From: an uncultured Flavobacteriales bacterium
Lineage (GTDB): Bacteria; Bacteroidota; Bacteroidia; Flavobacteriales_D; Sanyastnellaceae
Direction of reading: 5' to 3'
NCBI GenBank assembly: GCA_913057815.1
Contig: CAJXOV010000054.1
Span: forward strand, 1-9,491
DNA length: 9,491 nt
Position 1 is the first letter of the stretch. The number at the start of each line of letters is the position of its first letter. The notes under the pieces are model-generated. The model was not told where the DNA came from, made no database searches, and was given only the letters and a program-made list of their open reading frames with translations. The position numbers were made by a program, and so were the translations under genes. This document shows positions 1 to 6,465 of the stretch, piece after piece.

Positions 1-19
1 AGATGTGTATAAGAGACAG
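1..19 (+). other. Tn5 mosaic-end / Nextera adapter remnant (artefact)
   Basis: Bases 1-19 read AGATGTGTATAAGAGACAG, identical over the full length to the 19-bp hyperactive Tn5 mosaic end used in tagmentation libraries. A perfect 19-base match exactly at a sequence end is best explained as untrimmed adapter, not genomic DNA. It supplies the GTG and the codons for Y-K-R-Q that appear to start the first reading frame, so those residues do not belong to the organism's protein. The far end of the window does not carry the reverse complement. Confidence 0.96.
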
Positions 20-316
20 AGAAAACACAATAGAATAATTACATCTGGAGAAGATGAATTAGTGAACATTTCAGACGATGATTCTGATTTGTTAGAAAAG
101 CAGCTTATGAGTATCAGAGCTGAAAGACTGGTCGAAGTATTAGAAGTAATACCGACTGATGATAAGGCCATCCTTCTTATGAAGTTTCAAGATGGAATGT
201 CTATCCAAGACATTATGCCGGTGCTAGATTGTGGAGAGAGTGCTGTCAAAATGAGAATAAAAAGAGCTAAAGCCAAAGCTCTGGACACATATAAATCAAT
301 GTTTGGAGATGAGTGA
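20..316 (+). CDS. ECF-type RNA polymerase sigma factor, C-terminal part (5' truncated)
   Basis: This is the C-terminal 98 residues of a sigma-70-family factor of the ECF type, which would direct core RNA polymerase to a specific promoter set. What remains is an acidic linker (ISDDDSDLLEKQ, about 190 nt from the window edge on the 5' side of the helices) followed by region 4: a helix with DDKAILLMKFQDGMS and the helix-turn-helix with ESAVKMRIKRAKAKAL (about 197-280), the part expected to contact the -35/-33 element. Region 2 and the true start lie upstream and are missing. The apparent GTG start at base 5 is inside the adapter. The stop TGA (314-316) overlaps the ATG (309) of the next gene, so the two are probably translationally coupled. 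The assignment to the sigma family is strong; the exact ECF group and the target promoters cannot be read from this fragment. Confidence 0.88.
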   Translation, partial: RKHNRIITSGEDELVNISDDDSDLLEKQLMSIRAERLVEVLEVIPTDDKAILLMKFQDGMSIQDIMPVLDCGESAVKMRIKRAKAKALDTYKSMFGDE

Positions 317-506
317 TAATCCGTTTAAAATAATAGAGCCGCGTGAGGTTCTTCCTGAAGACCATAAGGAAGAAGTCTTAGGAAGTGTTAAGTCAATAAT
401 GCTTATGCTGAGATTTGTGCAATTATTTGTAGGAGACTTTGCTTCAGTTTTCCTAGATAAATTTAAGACAGACATGTCTCAAGAACCTACCAATCCTTCT
501 AAATAA
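309..506 (+). CDS. Small conserved protein downstream of sigma factor, function unknown
   Basis: A 65-residue protein beginning MSDNPFKIIEPREVLPEDHK. I chose the ATG at 309, which overlaps the sigma gene by 8 nt, over the in-frame TTG at 303 because a GGAG lies directly before it and ATG is the stronger codon. From memory, small proteins with an NPFKIIEPRE-like start, a central VKSI-L-RF-QLFVGD segment and a VFLDKF-like end recur next to sigma factors in Bacteroidota; I cannot verify this here. Residues about 28-50 form a hydrophobic, possibly amphipathic helix (MLMLRFVQLFVGDFASVF), too interrupted for a confident transmembrane call. There is no signal peptide, no cysteine and no recognisable domain. 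Because it is co-translated with the sigma factor and followed after 6 nt by a membrane channel gene, a role as a sigma-interacting or membrane-tethering partner is possible, but this is inference from position only. Confidence 0.75.
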   Translation: MSDNPFKIIEPREVLPEDHKEEVLGSVKSIMLMLRFVQLFVGDFASVFLDKFKTDMSQEPTNPSK

Positions 507-512
507 ATAGCC

Positions 513-1343
513 ATGAACTTTCTAACAGAATTATACAACTCATTAGTAAATACTTTCTATGAAATGGGTGTTTCCGCAGGAACAGCTATCCCTAAGATTT
601 TAGTATTTATTTTCATATTAATTATCGGTCATCTTATATCTAAAATTCTTAAGAAAGTAGTGCTTAAAACGCTAGAGACGTTAAGATTAGATGATGGTGT
701 CAAGAAGATAAATCTAGACGTAATGCTTAATAAGATTAAGCCCGGACTAAGTGCATCTAAGATGCTGTCAATTTTGGTCTATTGGATGGTGATGCTAGTT
801 TTCATTACTGCTGCTGCCAATTATATTGGTATGACTATGGTCACTGATGCTATAGGTGCATTTTTTGCATACTTACCTACTTTGTTTGCGGCTATGCTCA
901 TTCTAATTATCGGTTTATATATAGCCGATCTTGCTAAAAACATTGTCTACACAGCGGCTAATTCAATTGGGATATCAGGAGCAAAAGCCATAGCATCGAT
1001 AGTATATTACTTGCTAGCCATAATGATTGTGGTTACCTCATTAAAGCAAGCTGGGATAGATACTAGTATGATTACCACTAATATTTCCATGATTCTAGGG
1101 GCTATTCTGTTTGCATTTGCTATCAGTTATGGATTCTCATCTAGAGAGCTAGTTAAAAATATTCTTTCTTCTTATTATGGTAGAGGGAAGTTTAAAGAAG
1201 GGATGATAGTCAAAATTGCAGATGTTGAGGGAGTAATAGAAAAGATTGATAGTATTTCAGTTACTATTAAATTGGATGATAGGAGCATAGTTTTACCTTC
1301 TAAAACTCTAGTTGAAGAAAAAGTAGAAATAATTAATTCATAA
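513..1343 (+). CDS. CmpX-like mechanosensitive-channel-related membrane protein (conserved TM-helix repeats)
   Basis: A 276-residue inner-membrane protein. Hydrophobic segments are visible near residues 26-46, 84-104, 117-139, 160-180 and 188-208. The segments at 26-46 (LVFIFILIIGHLISKILKKV) and 117-140 (LPTLFAAMLILIIGLYIADL) look like the paired conserved TM-helix repeat of CmpX-type proteins. The C-terminal part from about residue 227 (FKEGMIVKIADVEGVIEKID, then TIKLDDRSIVLPSKTL) resembles the small beta domain that follows the pore helix in MscS. The glycine/alanine-rich pore helix of true MscS is not clearly present, so gating or regulatory function rather than a classical pore is plausible. 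It sits 6 nt after the small protein and 19 nt before a genuine mscS, in the same operon. No strong Shine-Dalgarno sequence precedes the ATG, which is common in this phylum. The family call is good; channel activity is not demonstrated by the sequence. Confidence 0.8.
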   Translation: MNFLTELYNSLVNTFYEMGVSAGTAIPKILVFIFILIIGHLISKILKKVVLKTLETLRLDDGVKKINLDVMLNKIKPGLSASKMLSILVYWMVMLVFITAAANYIGMTMVTDAIGAFFAYLPTLFAAMLILIIGLYIADLAKNIVYTAANSIGISGAKAIASIVYYLLAIMIVVTSLKQAGIDTSMITTNISMILGAILFAFAISYGFSSRELVKNILSSYYGRGKFKEGMIVKIADVEGVIEKIDSISVTIKLDDRSIVLPSKTLVEEKVEIINS

Positions 1344-1362
1344 ATAAATAACAAAGGAATAA

Positions 1363-2214
1363 ATGAAAATTTTGCAAGCAGCTGCTGATACCTCTACAAT
1401 CTCGTATTACAGTGATAAAATAAAGGATATGATCCTTGATTATGCACCAAGCGTATTGATGGGGTTTGTAATACTCTTTATCGGTTTATGGGTTATAAAA
1501 TTTGTAGTTAAAATCTTAGGTAAAGGGATAGATAGGTATGATGTAGATGAGTCTTTAAAAAGCTTTTTAATGAGCTTAGTAGGTGCTATCCTGAAAATAT
1601 TACTTTTTTTAGTTGTTCTTCAACAGTTTGGAGTAGAAACTACCTCATTCATAGCCATTATAGGAGCCGCTGGATTGGCTGTAGGACTTGCTCTTCAGGG
1701 AACTCTAGCTAATTTTGCGGGTGGAGTACTATTATTATTGTTTAAGCCTTATAAAGTAGGAGATTTAGTAGATTCTCAGGGTGTACTTGGAAGTATAAAG
1801 GAAATTCAAATTTTTAATACCATTATGCTCACACCAGAGAATAAGACGGTAATTATGCCAAATGGCGCAGTAATGAATAATCATATAATTAATTATTCTG
1901 CTGATGGAAAAATAAGAGTGGATACTACCGTAGGGATTGGCTATAATGAAGATATGAAAAAAGCCAAAGAAGCACTATTACAAATGGTTAAAAATGACAG
2001 TAGAGTTCTCTCAGATCCTGCTCCAACTGTAGCTGTAGCTGAACTAGGAGATAGTAGTGTGAATTTAGTAGTGAGGCCTTGGTGTGATCCTGCGGTATAT
2101 TGGGATGTGTATTTTGATACAGTTGAAAACGCTAAGAATGCTCTAGATGCTGCAGGTATAGAAATACCGTTTCCTCAAACAGATATTCACTTAATTTCAG
2201 ATAAAACCAAATAA
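1363..2214 (+). CDS. mscS: Small-conductance mechanosensitive channel MscS
   Basis: A 283-residue MscS channel, close to the 286 residues of the E. coli protein. In the family it forms a homoheptamer in the inner membrane that opens under membrane tension and releases solutes on hypo-osmotic shock. Transmembrane helices are visible near residues 29-52 and 70-90. The pore-lining TM3 carries the hallmark GAAGLAVGLALQGTLANFAG (residues 101-120), continuing GGVLLLLFKPYKVGDLV into the beta domain, with the alternating Gly/Ala pattern of the pore. The family beta-domain motif appears as TVIMPNGAVMNNHIINYS (about 162-179), and the C-terminal end of the cytoplasmic cage as IPFPQTDIHL (about 268-277). 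An AAAGGA sequence at 1353-1358 lies 4 nt before the ATG and supports the start. It follows the CmpX-like gene by 19 nt, so two MscS-related proteins are co-transcribed, downstream of a sigma factor gene. All key features of the family are intact. Confidence 0.95.
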   Translation: MKILQAAADTSTISYYSDKIKDMILDYAPSVLMGFVILFIGLWVIKFVVKILGKGIDRYDVDESLKSFLMSLVGAILKILLFLVVLQQFGVETTSFIAIIGAAGLAVGLALQGTLANFAGGVLLLLFKPYKVGDLVDSQGVLGSIKEIQIFNTIMLTPENKTVIMPNGAVMNNHIINYSADGKIRVDTTVGIGYNEDMKKAKEALLQMVKNDSRVLSDPAPTVAVAELGDSSVNLVVRPWCDPAVYWDVYFDTVENAKNALDAAGIEIPFPQTDIHLISDKTK

Positions 2215-2233
2215 GAATCAATATAATTTAAAA

Positions 2234-3217
2234 ATGAAAAAAATATTTTCAATATTCATTTCCTTTTCTTTCGTAGCTATAGCTGGGGCGCAGGATTTAG
2301 CTGCCAATGAGTTCTTCGAAATAGAAGGAAAAAAGAATGGCAGCCTATTAGTGGTAGAAGAAGCCGATACTACTTGGAAAAGTGGAGGATTGTTAGGATT
2401 TAATGCCTCTCAAACTTTACTAGACAATTGGGCTGCTGGAGGTCAAAGTTCTATAACAGGTACTGCTTTTGTGAACTTGTTTAAGAACTATGCTAAAGAC
2501 AAATGGACATGGGATAACACGCTTGATTTATCATATGGTCTATTAAACAATGGTATAATTGAAGGGAACAACGTTAAGATAGATGATAAAATAGATTTCT
2601 CTTCTAAAGTAGGTAAGCTGGCAGGTGGAGATTGGTACTATTCTGGATTGATTAATTTCCGTAGTCAATTTGCTCCAGGGTATGAAGTATTGAACGGTGC
2701 GGAGAATAGAGATAACAAAACATCTGATTTTCTTGCTCCTGCATTTGCGTTGGTATCATTAGGTATGGATTATAAGCCAAATGATAATTTCTCAGTTTAT
2801 ATTTCACCGCTCACTTCAAAGAATACGATAGTAAACGAGTTCAACTCGGGATTAAGACCTAATTATGGGTTTGGATCAGATGAGCTTGATCAGCCTATTA
2901 GGTTCGAGCTAGGAGGGTATGCTAAAATAGCTTACAAGAGAAAATTAGCTGAGAATGCTGAATGGCAGACTAAAATTGATTTATTCTCCAACTATTTAAA
3001 GAACCCACAAAATGTGGATGTTAACTGGGAAAATTTAGTGTCTGTCAAGTTTGCTAAATACTTCAATGTAAACTTCATCCTTCAGATGATTTACGATGAC
3101 GATATTAAAATAGAAATTAACGAGTATGATGAAGCTGGAGTATTAACTAACTCTAAAAATGCTCCAAGATTGCAAATTAGACAAGTCTTTGGAATAGGCT
3201 TCAGTTATAAGTTCTAG
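2234..3217 (+). CDS. DUF3078 family outer-membrane protein
   Basis: A 327-residue exported protein of the Bacteroidota-specific DUF3078 family, function unknown. A clear type I signal peptide is present (MKKIFSIFISFSFVAIAGAQ, cleavage likely after A19 or Q20). The family signature follows the conserved tryptophan at residue 48: GLLGFNASQTLLDNWAAGGQ (about 52-71), then W-TWDNTLDLSYGL (91-103). The rest consists of alternating short strands with many aromatic girdle residues, and the chain ends FGIGFSYKF with a terminal phenylalanine; both are typical of outer-membrane beta barrels assembled by the BAM complex. It lies 19 nt after mscS and directly before an intrinsic terminator, so it is the last gene of this unit. 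I infer an envelope-associated role shared with the channels, but no substrate can be named. Confidence 0.88.
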   Translation: MKKIFSIFISFSFVAIAGAQDLAANEFFEIEGKKNGSLLVVEEADTTWKSGGLLGFNASQTLLDNWAAGGQSSITGTAFVNLFKNYAKDKWTWDNTLDLSYGLLNNGIIEGNNVKIDDKIDFSSKVGKLAGGDWYYSGLINFRSQFAPGYEVLNGAENRDNKTSDFLAPAFALVSLGMDYKPNDNFSVYISPLTSKNTIVNEFNSGLRPNYGFGSDELDQPIRFELGGYAKIAYKRKLAENAEWQTKIDLFSNYLKNPQNVDVNWENLVSVKFAKYFNVNFILQMIYDDDIKIEINEYDEAGVLTNSKNAPRLQIRQVFGIGFSYKF

Positions 3218-3247
3218 TCCAACGAAAATCTTCGCTAAATTTATTAA

Positions 3248-3276
3248 CCCCGCACATTATTAGTGCGGGGTTTTTT
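3248..3276 (+). terminator. Rho-independent terminator after DUF3078 gene
   Basis: A perfect 8-bp GC-rich stem, CCCCGCAC (3248-3255) and GTGCGGGG (3263-3270), encloses a 7-nt loop (ATTATTA) and is followed by six T residues (3271-3276). It lies 31 nt after the DUF3078 stop. On the opposite strand the bases after the hairpin (TTAATAAA) form only a weak U tract, so termination is mainly for the + strand, although the hairpin may also help the convergent helicase transcript. The right arm and T tract encode the last residues of the helicase. Confidence 0.95.
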
Positions 3277-4693
3277 GTGACATAAACTCTTCTGGAAAAT
3301 TTACTAGGTATACCTTTTTAATGGCTCTAGTAATAGCTGTGTAAAGCCATCTTATAATTTCTATCTTATTCTCCATGTTTCTTAACCCAGAACCATCTAT
3401 GAATACAGTGTCCCATTGGCCACCTTGTGATTTATGACAGGTAATAGCATATGCAAATTTTAATTGCAACGCGTTAAAATGTGGGTCTATCATAACCTTT
3501 CTCTTAGGGTTATTCTCATCTGCAAATTCCACCAACAATTCATTATACAACTTGTTGATTTCTTGAGAGGATAGACTAGGAGCATTCACATGTATCGAGT
3601 CTAAGTTTGCAAGCACTTCTAGTGGAAATATCTTTTCGTAATCAGGAAATTTAATTCTAAGCGTTGCAAAACGAAATCCGTGTAACTTCTCTTCTCTTTT
3701 AATATCAACTACTTCTGCTACGTCTCCGTTCGCTATAAATGTTAATGAAGATCTGTTTTTTTCTGACCAGTAGTAATTGTTTTTAGTGATCATAACTAAA
3801 TCACCAACGCTGATTTCCTCCTCCATGTATAGACTTCTAATCCTTATTTGGTCATTAAATTGGTTGGCCATCATGTTTGATCTAGTGATTACTAGAGTGT
3901 TTTGAATGCCATTCTCTGAAATGCTAGTTTCTAAGTATTCTTGGAAATCCATGAAATCTATACATTGAAAATCTACATGGTTTTCCAATTGAGGAAAGTC
4001 TGGTTCAGCAGACTCTAATAATCCTCTCAGCTTAGTAGCTTCATTTAGAATGCCAGATTCAGCACTTTGACGTACAACTTCTCTTAACCTCACCTGGAAA
4101 GCAGTCATGTGATACGTGCTTTTCATGAAGTTTAGGTCCAATGCAGGGCTTTTAACACTGTTTACTGGAGGGAGCTGAGCTTCATCACCAACTAAGATTA
4201 ATTTAGCTGACTCCACAGAATAAACATGTTCAATTAGATCATCTAAGAGGTTTACACCCATAGAGTTTTCTGCGCTAATCATAGAAGCCTCATCAACGAT
4301 GAAGAGGGCATTTTTAATTCTATGTTCTGTGAGTATGAAATTTACTTTTCCCTTCGTTGTTGATTTTTTATAGATCCTTTTGTGGATCGTATGAGCCGGT
4401 GTTTTTGTATAGTGACTCATAACCTTAGCAGCTCTGCCTGTTGGAGCTAGGAGAATAGGTTTGAGCCCCATTTTTTCTGAACTCTTAACTATGGAGTTAA
4501 GACAAGTGGTTTTACCAGTTCCAGCATATCCAGACAGTATTAGTGAACAATTTGGTTTATGAGATAGAAAGAATTTAGAGAGTACAACAAAAAGCCAATC
4601 TTGATCATTCGTAGGTGAAAACCCCATGTTTTTAAGCAACGTGGAGTATATCTTGGATTCTGGAGGTGTTAACTTTAGGTTTTTTTTGCTCAA
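3260..4693 (-). CDS. SF1B DNA helicase, RecD2/Dda-like
   Basis: A 477-residue superfamily 1B helicase, expected to translocate 5'-3' on single-stranded DNA using ATP. Motifs are complete and in order: Q-motif-like FSPTNDQ (25-31), Walker A GYAGTGKTT (55-63), motif Ia LLAPTGRAAK (81-90), Walker B FIVDEASM (131-138), motif III LILVGDEAQLPPV (165-177), motif IV-region VVRQ (206-209), an SH3-like insertion about 290-410, motif V AITCHKSQGGQWD (416-428) and motif VI LYTAITRA (450-457). The size matches short Dda-like helicases; the long N-terminal region of RecD2 is absent, as are RecB/RecC-like partners. The start is a TTG at 4691-4693; the first ATG (residue 23, 4625-4627) would leave almost nothing before the Q-motif, so TTG is preferred, though not certain. 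The gene is alone on its strand, convergent with DUF3078 and divergent from the next operon. Bacteroidota often carry such a gene near rsmD/coaD (recollection). A role in replication or repair is inferred. Confidence 0.9.
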   Translation of the reverse strand: MSKKNLKLTPPESKIYSTLLKNMGFSPTNDQDWLFVVLSKFFLSHKPNCSLILSGYAGTGKTTCLNSIVKSSEKMGLKPILLAPTGRAAKVMSHYTKTPAHTIHKRIYKKSTTKGKVNFILTEHRIKNALFIVDEASMISAENSMGVNLLDDLIEHVYSVESAKLILVGDEAQLPPVNSVKSPALDLNFMKSTYHMTAFQVRLREVVRQSAESGILNEATKLRGLLESAEPDFPQLENHVDFQCIDFMDFQEYLETSISENGIQNTLVITRSNMMANQFNDQIRIRSLYMEEEISVGDLVMITKNNYYWSEKNRSSLTFIANGDVAEVVDIKREEKLHGFRFATLRIKFPDYEKIFPLEVLANLDSIHVNAPSLSSQEINKLYNELLVEFADENNPKRKVMIDPHFNALQLKFAYAITCHKSQGGQWDTVFIDGSGLRNMENKIEIIRWLYTAITRAIKKVYLVNFPEEFMSQKTPH

Positions 4694-4753
4694 AATTTTT
4701 CGATCTCAGTGTAGATTATAAACTATTTATTCGTTTTTTAGCTCCGAATTATA

Positions 4754-4761
4754 CAAAGGTG
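4754..4761 (-). promoter_or_regulatory. Candidate -7 element for the helicase gene
   Basis: On the minus strand these bases read CACCTTTG, one mismatch from the Bacteroidota -7 consensus TAnnTTTG. A perfect sigma-70-like TATAAT directly follows on the same strand (4748-4753). Either would give a leader of roughly 50 nt before the TTG at 4693. No convincing -33 TTTG was found at the expected distance. The motif is short in AT-rich DNA, so this is a weak call. Confidence 0.3.
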
Positions 4762-4773
4762 ATAAGAAAAAAT

Positions 4774-4781
4774 TAGCTTTG
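4774..4781 (+). promoter_or_regulatory. Candidate -7 promoter element (TAGCTTTG) for the 4806-8936 operon
   Basis: TAGCTTTG matches the Bacteroidota -7 consensus TAnnTTTG exactly and lies 24 nt before the ATG at 4806, giving a short leader. It is in the only divergent intergenic gap of the window, where a promoter for the five-gene operon is required. A clear -33 TTTG is not seen about 20 nt upstream, which lowers confidence. Confidence 0.5.
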
Positions 4782-4805
4782 TAGCAGATAAGATTTATTT
4801 TTAAA

Positions 4806-5699
4806 ATGAGACAAATTCTAAGAACAGTAGAACAGTATGTAGTGCCAGCATTATTAGCAGCTACAGGAATAGGTGCTATCGTATTTTATAACAGCGGATC
4901 TGGATTGGAAACTCAGCCTACTGAAATGCTCATAGGTGGTGTTTGTTTGTTCCTTGCTGGAATATTAATGACTCCTTTTTTTAATAAATTCTTGAAAAAA
5001 GGGCTTTCGCTTATTTTAGGATTGTTATTATCTGTAGGAGCATTGGCCTTAGGTTATAAGGTGTATGATGTTATTGCATCAGAAAACAACCACAGAGTTT
5101 CTAAAGAAATGGCCGATACAGAAACCGTTCAGCGTTTAAAAGATCTTAGATTGGCACAGGAACAGTATAAACTGTATAACGGTACTTATACGAATGACTT
5201 TGATCAATTGATAAAGTTTTTAGATGAGTTAGTAGTTCCAGTTCCATATAGAAATGGAAATGTGATGGAAGATAAGTATTTTGCTACAGACCCTGCACTG
5301 ATGAAAAGAAGGGATGATTTTATTATTACTAGAGACTCGCTGAAATCATCAGGTAAAAGCGAAGCTCAGGCAATAAAGGAACATTATGAAGTTAGAGATA
5401 CATCATACATTAGTGTGAACGAGAAGTTTTTTAGTGCTAAGGCTAGAGCGCGTAAAAAGTTAGCTCCTGTGAATATTAATGAACTTCCGTTTAATCCTCA
5501 TAGTGAAGAAAGATTCGTTTTGGATTATAGAATTCAAACTTTAGCAGATGATGCTGCTGAAGATAGAAAACCAGATGTGTATATTAAAATAACTGATCCT
5601 ACGCCTTATCCTGTTGATCAGGGCGATAGAGTAAAGAAAGACACTCTTTCTTTTGGCTCACTAAATGCCTTAAACTTAGATGGTAACTGGAGAGAATAA
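4806..5699 (+). CDS. Membrane protein of unknown function with pilin-like periplasmic segment
   Basis: A 297-residue protein I do not recognise as a named family. Three hydrophobic helices are visible at about residues 12-28, 40-58 and 65-91, followed by roughly 200 mostly polar residues. Immediately after the third helix comes a helical stretch ending in a short motif, TVQRLKDLRLAQEQYKLYNG (107-126) followed by TYTNDFDQLIKFL. Its pattern (R/K-D-L-R-A-Q-xx-Y-xxx-NG-xY) is like the N-terminal helix and first loop of type II secretion pseudopilins such as GspG, but there is no prepilin peptidase site. The C-terminal half has a lysine/arginine-rich patch (AKARARKKLAPV, 211-222) and probable beta strands. 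It opens an operon and overlaps the DUF3822 gene by 20 nt, so the two are probably co-translated. From memory, similar proteins occur next to DUF3822 in related genomes. Cellular role unknown; topology is inferred from hydrophobicity only. Confidence 0.8.
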   Translation: MRQILRTVEQYVVPALLAATGIGAIVFYNSGSGLETQPTEMLIGGVCLFLAGILMTPFFNKFLKKGLSLILGLLLSVGALALGYKVYDVIASENNHRVSKEMADTETVQRLKDLRLAQEQYKLYNGTYTNDFDQLIKFLDELVVPVPYRNGNVMEDKYFATDPALMKRRDDFIITRDSLKSSGKSEAQAIKEHYEVRDTSYISVNEKFFSAKARARKKLAPVNINELPFNPHSEERFVLDYRIQTLADDAAEDRKPDVYIKITDPTPYPVDQGDRVKKDTLSFGSLNALNLDGNWRE

Positions 5700-6465
5700 G
5701 ACCGAAAGTCGTTCTGAAAGGAATAGTCCTCTTGCAGAGTATTCTTCTAGCATTTTATCGATTGATATTGGTGACAAAACTGTGAAATTTGGAGTGTTTG
5801 AAATAGACTCTGAAGTTGTAACCATATTAGACGAAATTCCAGTTAATCAATCAAGCTCATCAATTTATTTTCAGGAGAGGAATGAATTCAATAAAGTAAT
5901 TATTATTCAATCTGATGCTGGATATAAACTAGACCCGAAAGCTCTAAGTAAAAAGTCTACAGTTTTTTCTGTTCAAAATGAGATTCCTGCTATAAATGGG
6001 CTTTTATCTTTTTCCGAATCAGAAAATGTGATTTCTTTAAAACAGATTTTCCCCGGAGCAGAAGTGAAGCATTTTATGTCGGATTTTATAGAAGGCATAA
6101 TCCATAGAACTCGTTTTTTGAAAGGTGTGAGATTATATGCACATATAGAAGCTGAGTTGATTCATGTGGTGTCAGTGGCCAATGGTAAGCTTCTAAGTGC
6201 TGTAACTGAAAGTATAGAGGATAATTCAGATATGATTTATCATTTGCTTTCTAGAGTAGAGTTAAATGAATTCAATCAATTGGACGACACGTTAATTTTA
6301 AGTGGAAATATAGAAATAGGAGTAGAGTCGTATAAAATTCTTAAAAATTACATCAAAGATGTACAATTGAATAAAGGCTTCAGATATCAAAAGGTAAATT
6401 CAGATTATTCTAATGTGCCTAAGCAAAAATTCTTTTCAATAATAAATTCTTTTCAATGCGTATAG
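5680..6465 (+). CDS. DUF3822 family protein (possible ASKHA/actin-like fold)
   Basis: A 261-residue cytoplasmic protein of the Bacteroidota DUF3822 family, function unknown. The family pattern is visible as LSIDIGDKTVKFGVFE (26-41), a central RLYAHIEAELIHVVSVANGK (151-170), the strand-turn DDTLILSGNIE (202-212) and the C-terminal FFSIINSFQC (251-260). The first and second motifs each look like a phosphate-binding strand-turn-strand of actin-like (ASKHA) proteins, at the right spacing for two lobes, as in PilM or the cytoplasmic part of GspL. The usual acidic catalytic residues are only partly matched (D29, D32), so nucleotide binding is uncertain. The ATG at 5680 overlaps the upstream membrane-protein gene by 20 nt, and the stop overlaps rsmD by 10 nt. 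DUF3822-rsmD-coaD is, as I recall, a conserved order in this phylum, probably a housekeeping arrangement. The family call is fairly firm; the fold and its function are inference. Confidence 0.82.
   Translation: MVTGENKTESRSERNSPLAEYSSSILSIDIGDKTVKFGVFEIDSEVVTILDEIPVNQSSSSIYFQERNEFNKVIIIQSDAGYKLDPKALSKKSTVFSVQNEIPAINGLLSFSESENVISLKQIFPGAEVKHFMSDFIEGIIHRTRFLKGVRLYAHIEAELIHVVSVANGKLLSAVTESIEDNSDMIYHLLSRVELNEFNQLDDTLILSGNIEIGVESYKILKNYIKDVQLNKGFRYQKVNSDYSNVPKQKFFSIINSFQCV
6430..6457 (+). repeat. 11-bp direct repeat (period 17) at the DUF3822/rsmD junction
   Basis: TTCTTTTCAAT occurs at 6430-6440 and again at 6447-6457, separated by AATAAA. The second copy ends inside the rsmD ATG. The two copies are read in different frames within DUF3822 (KFFSI and NSFQ), so protein repetition does not explain them. 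It may be an old short duplication or chance in AT-rich DNA. Confidence 0.6.

Noticed and set aside
5..316. Complete 103-residue sigma-like protein from GTG at base 5
   Set aside because: The start and first codons are in the Tn5 mosaic-end adapter, and region 2 of the sigma factor is missing; it is a 3' fragment.
1363..2214. mscS as a recent duplicate of the preceding channel-like gene
   Set aside because: The two proteins differ in TM layout and pore helix and share no obvious sequence identity beyond general MscS features; they are different subfamilies.
4625..4627. ATG at helicase residue 23 as the start
   Set aside because: It would begin directly at the Q-motif, leaving less N-terminal sequence than I expect for the family; the TTG at 4693 is favoured, but not proven.
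3260..4693. Helicase as part of a phage or defence system
   Set aside because: It resembles phage Dda but has no neighbouring nuclease, integrase or phage genes, its composition matches the surroundings, and it sits among core genes.
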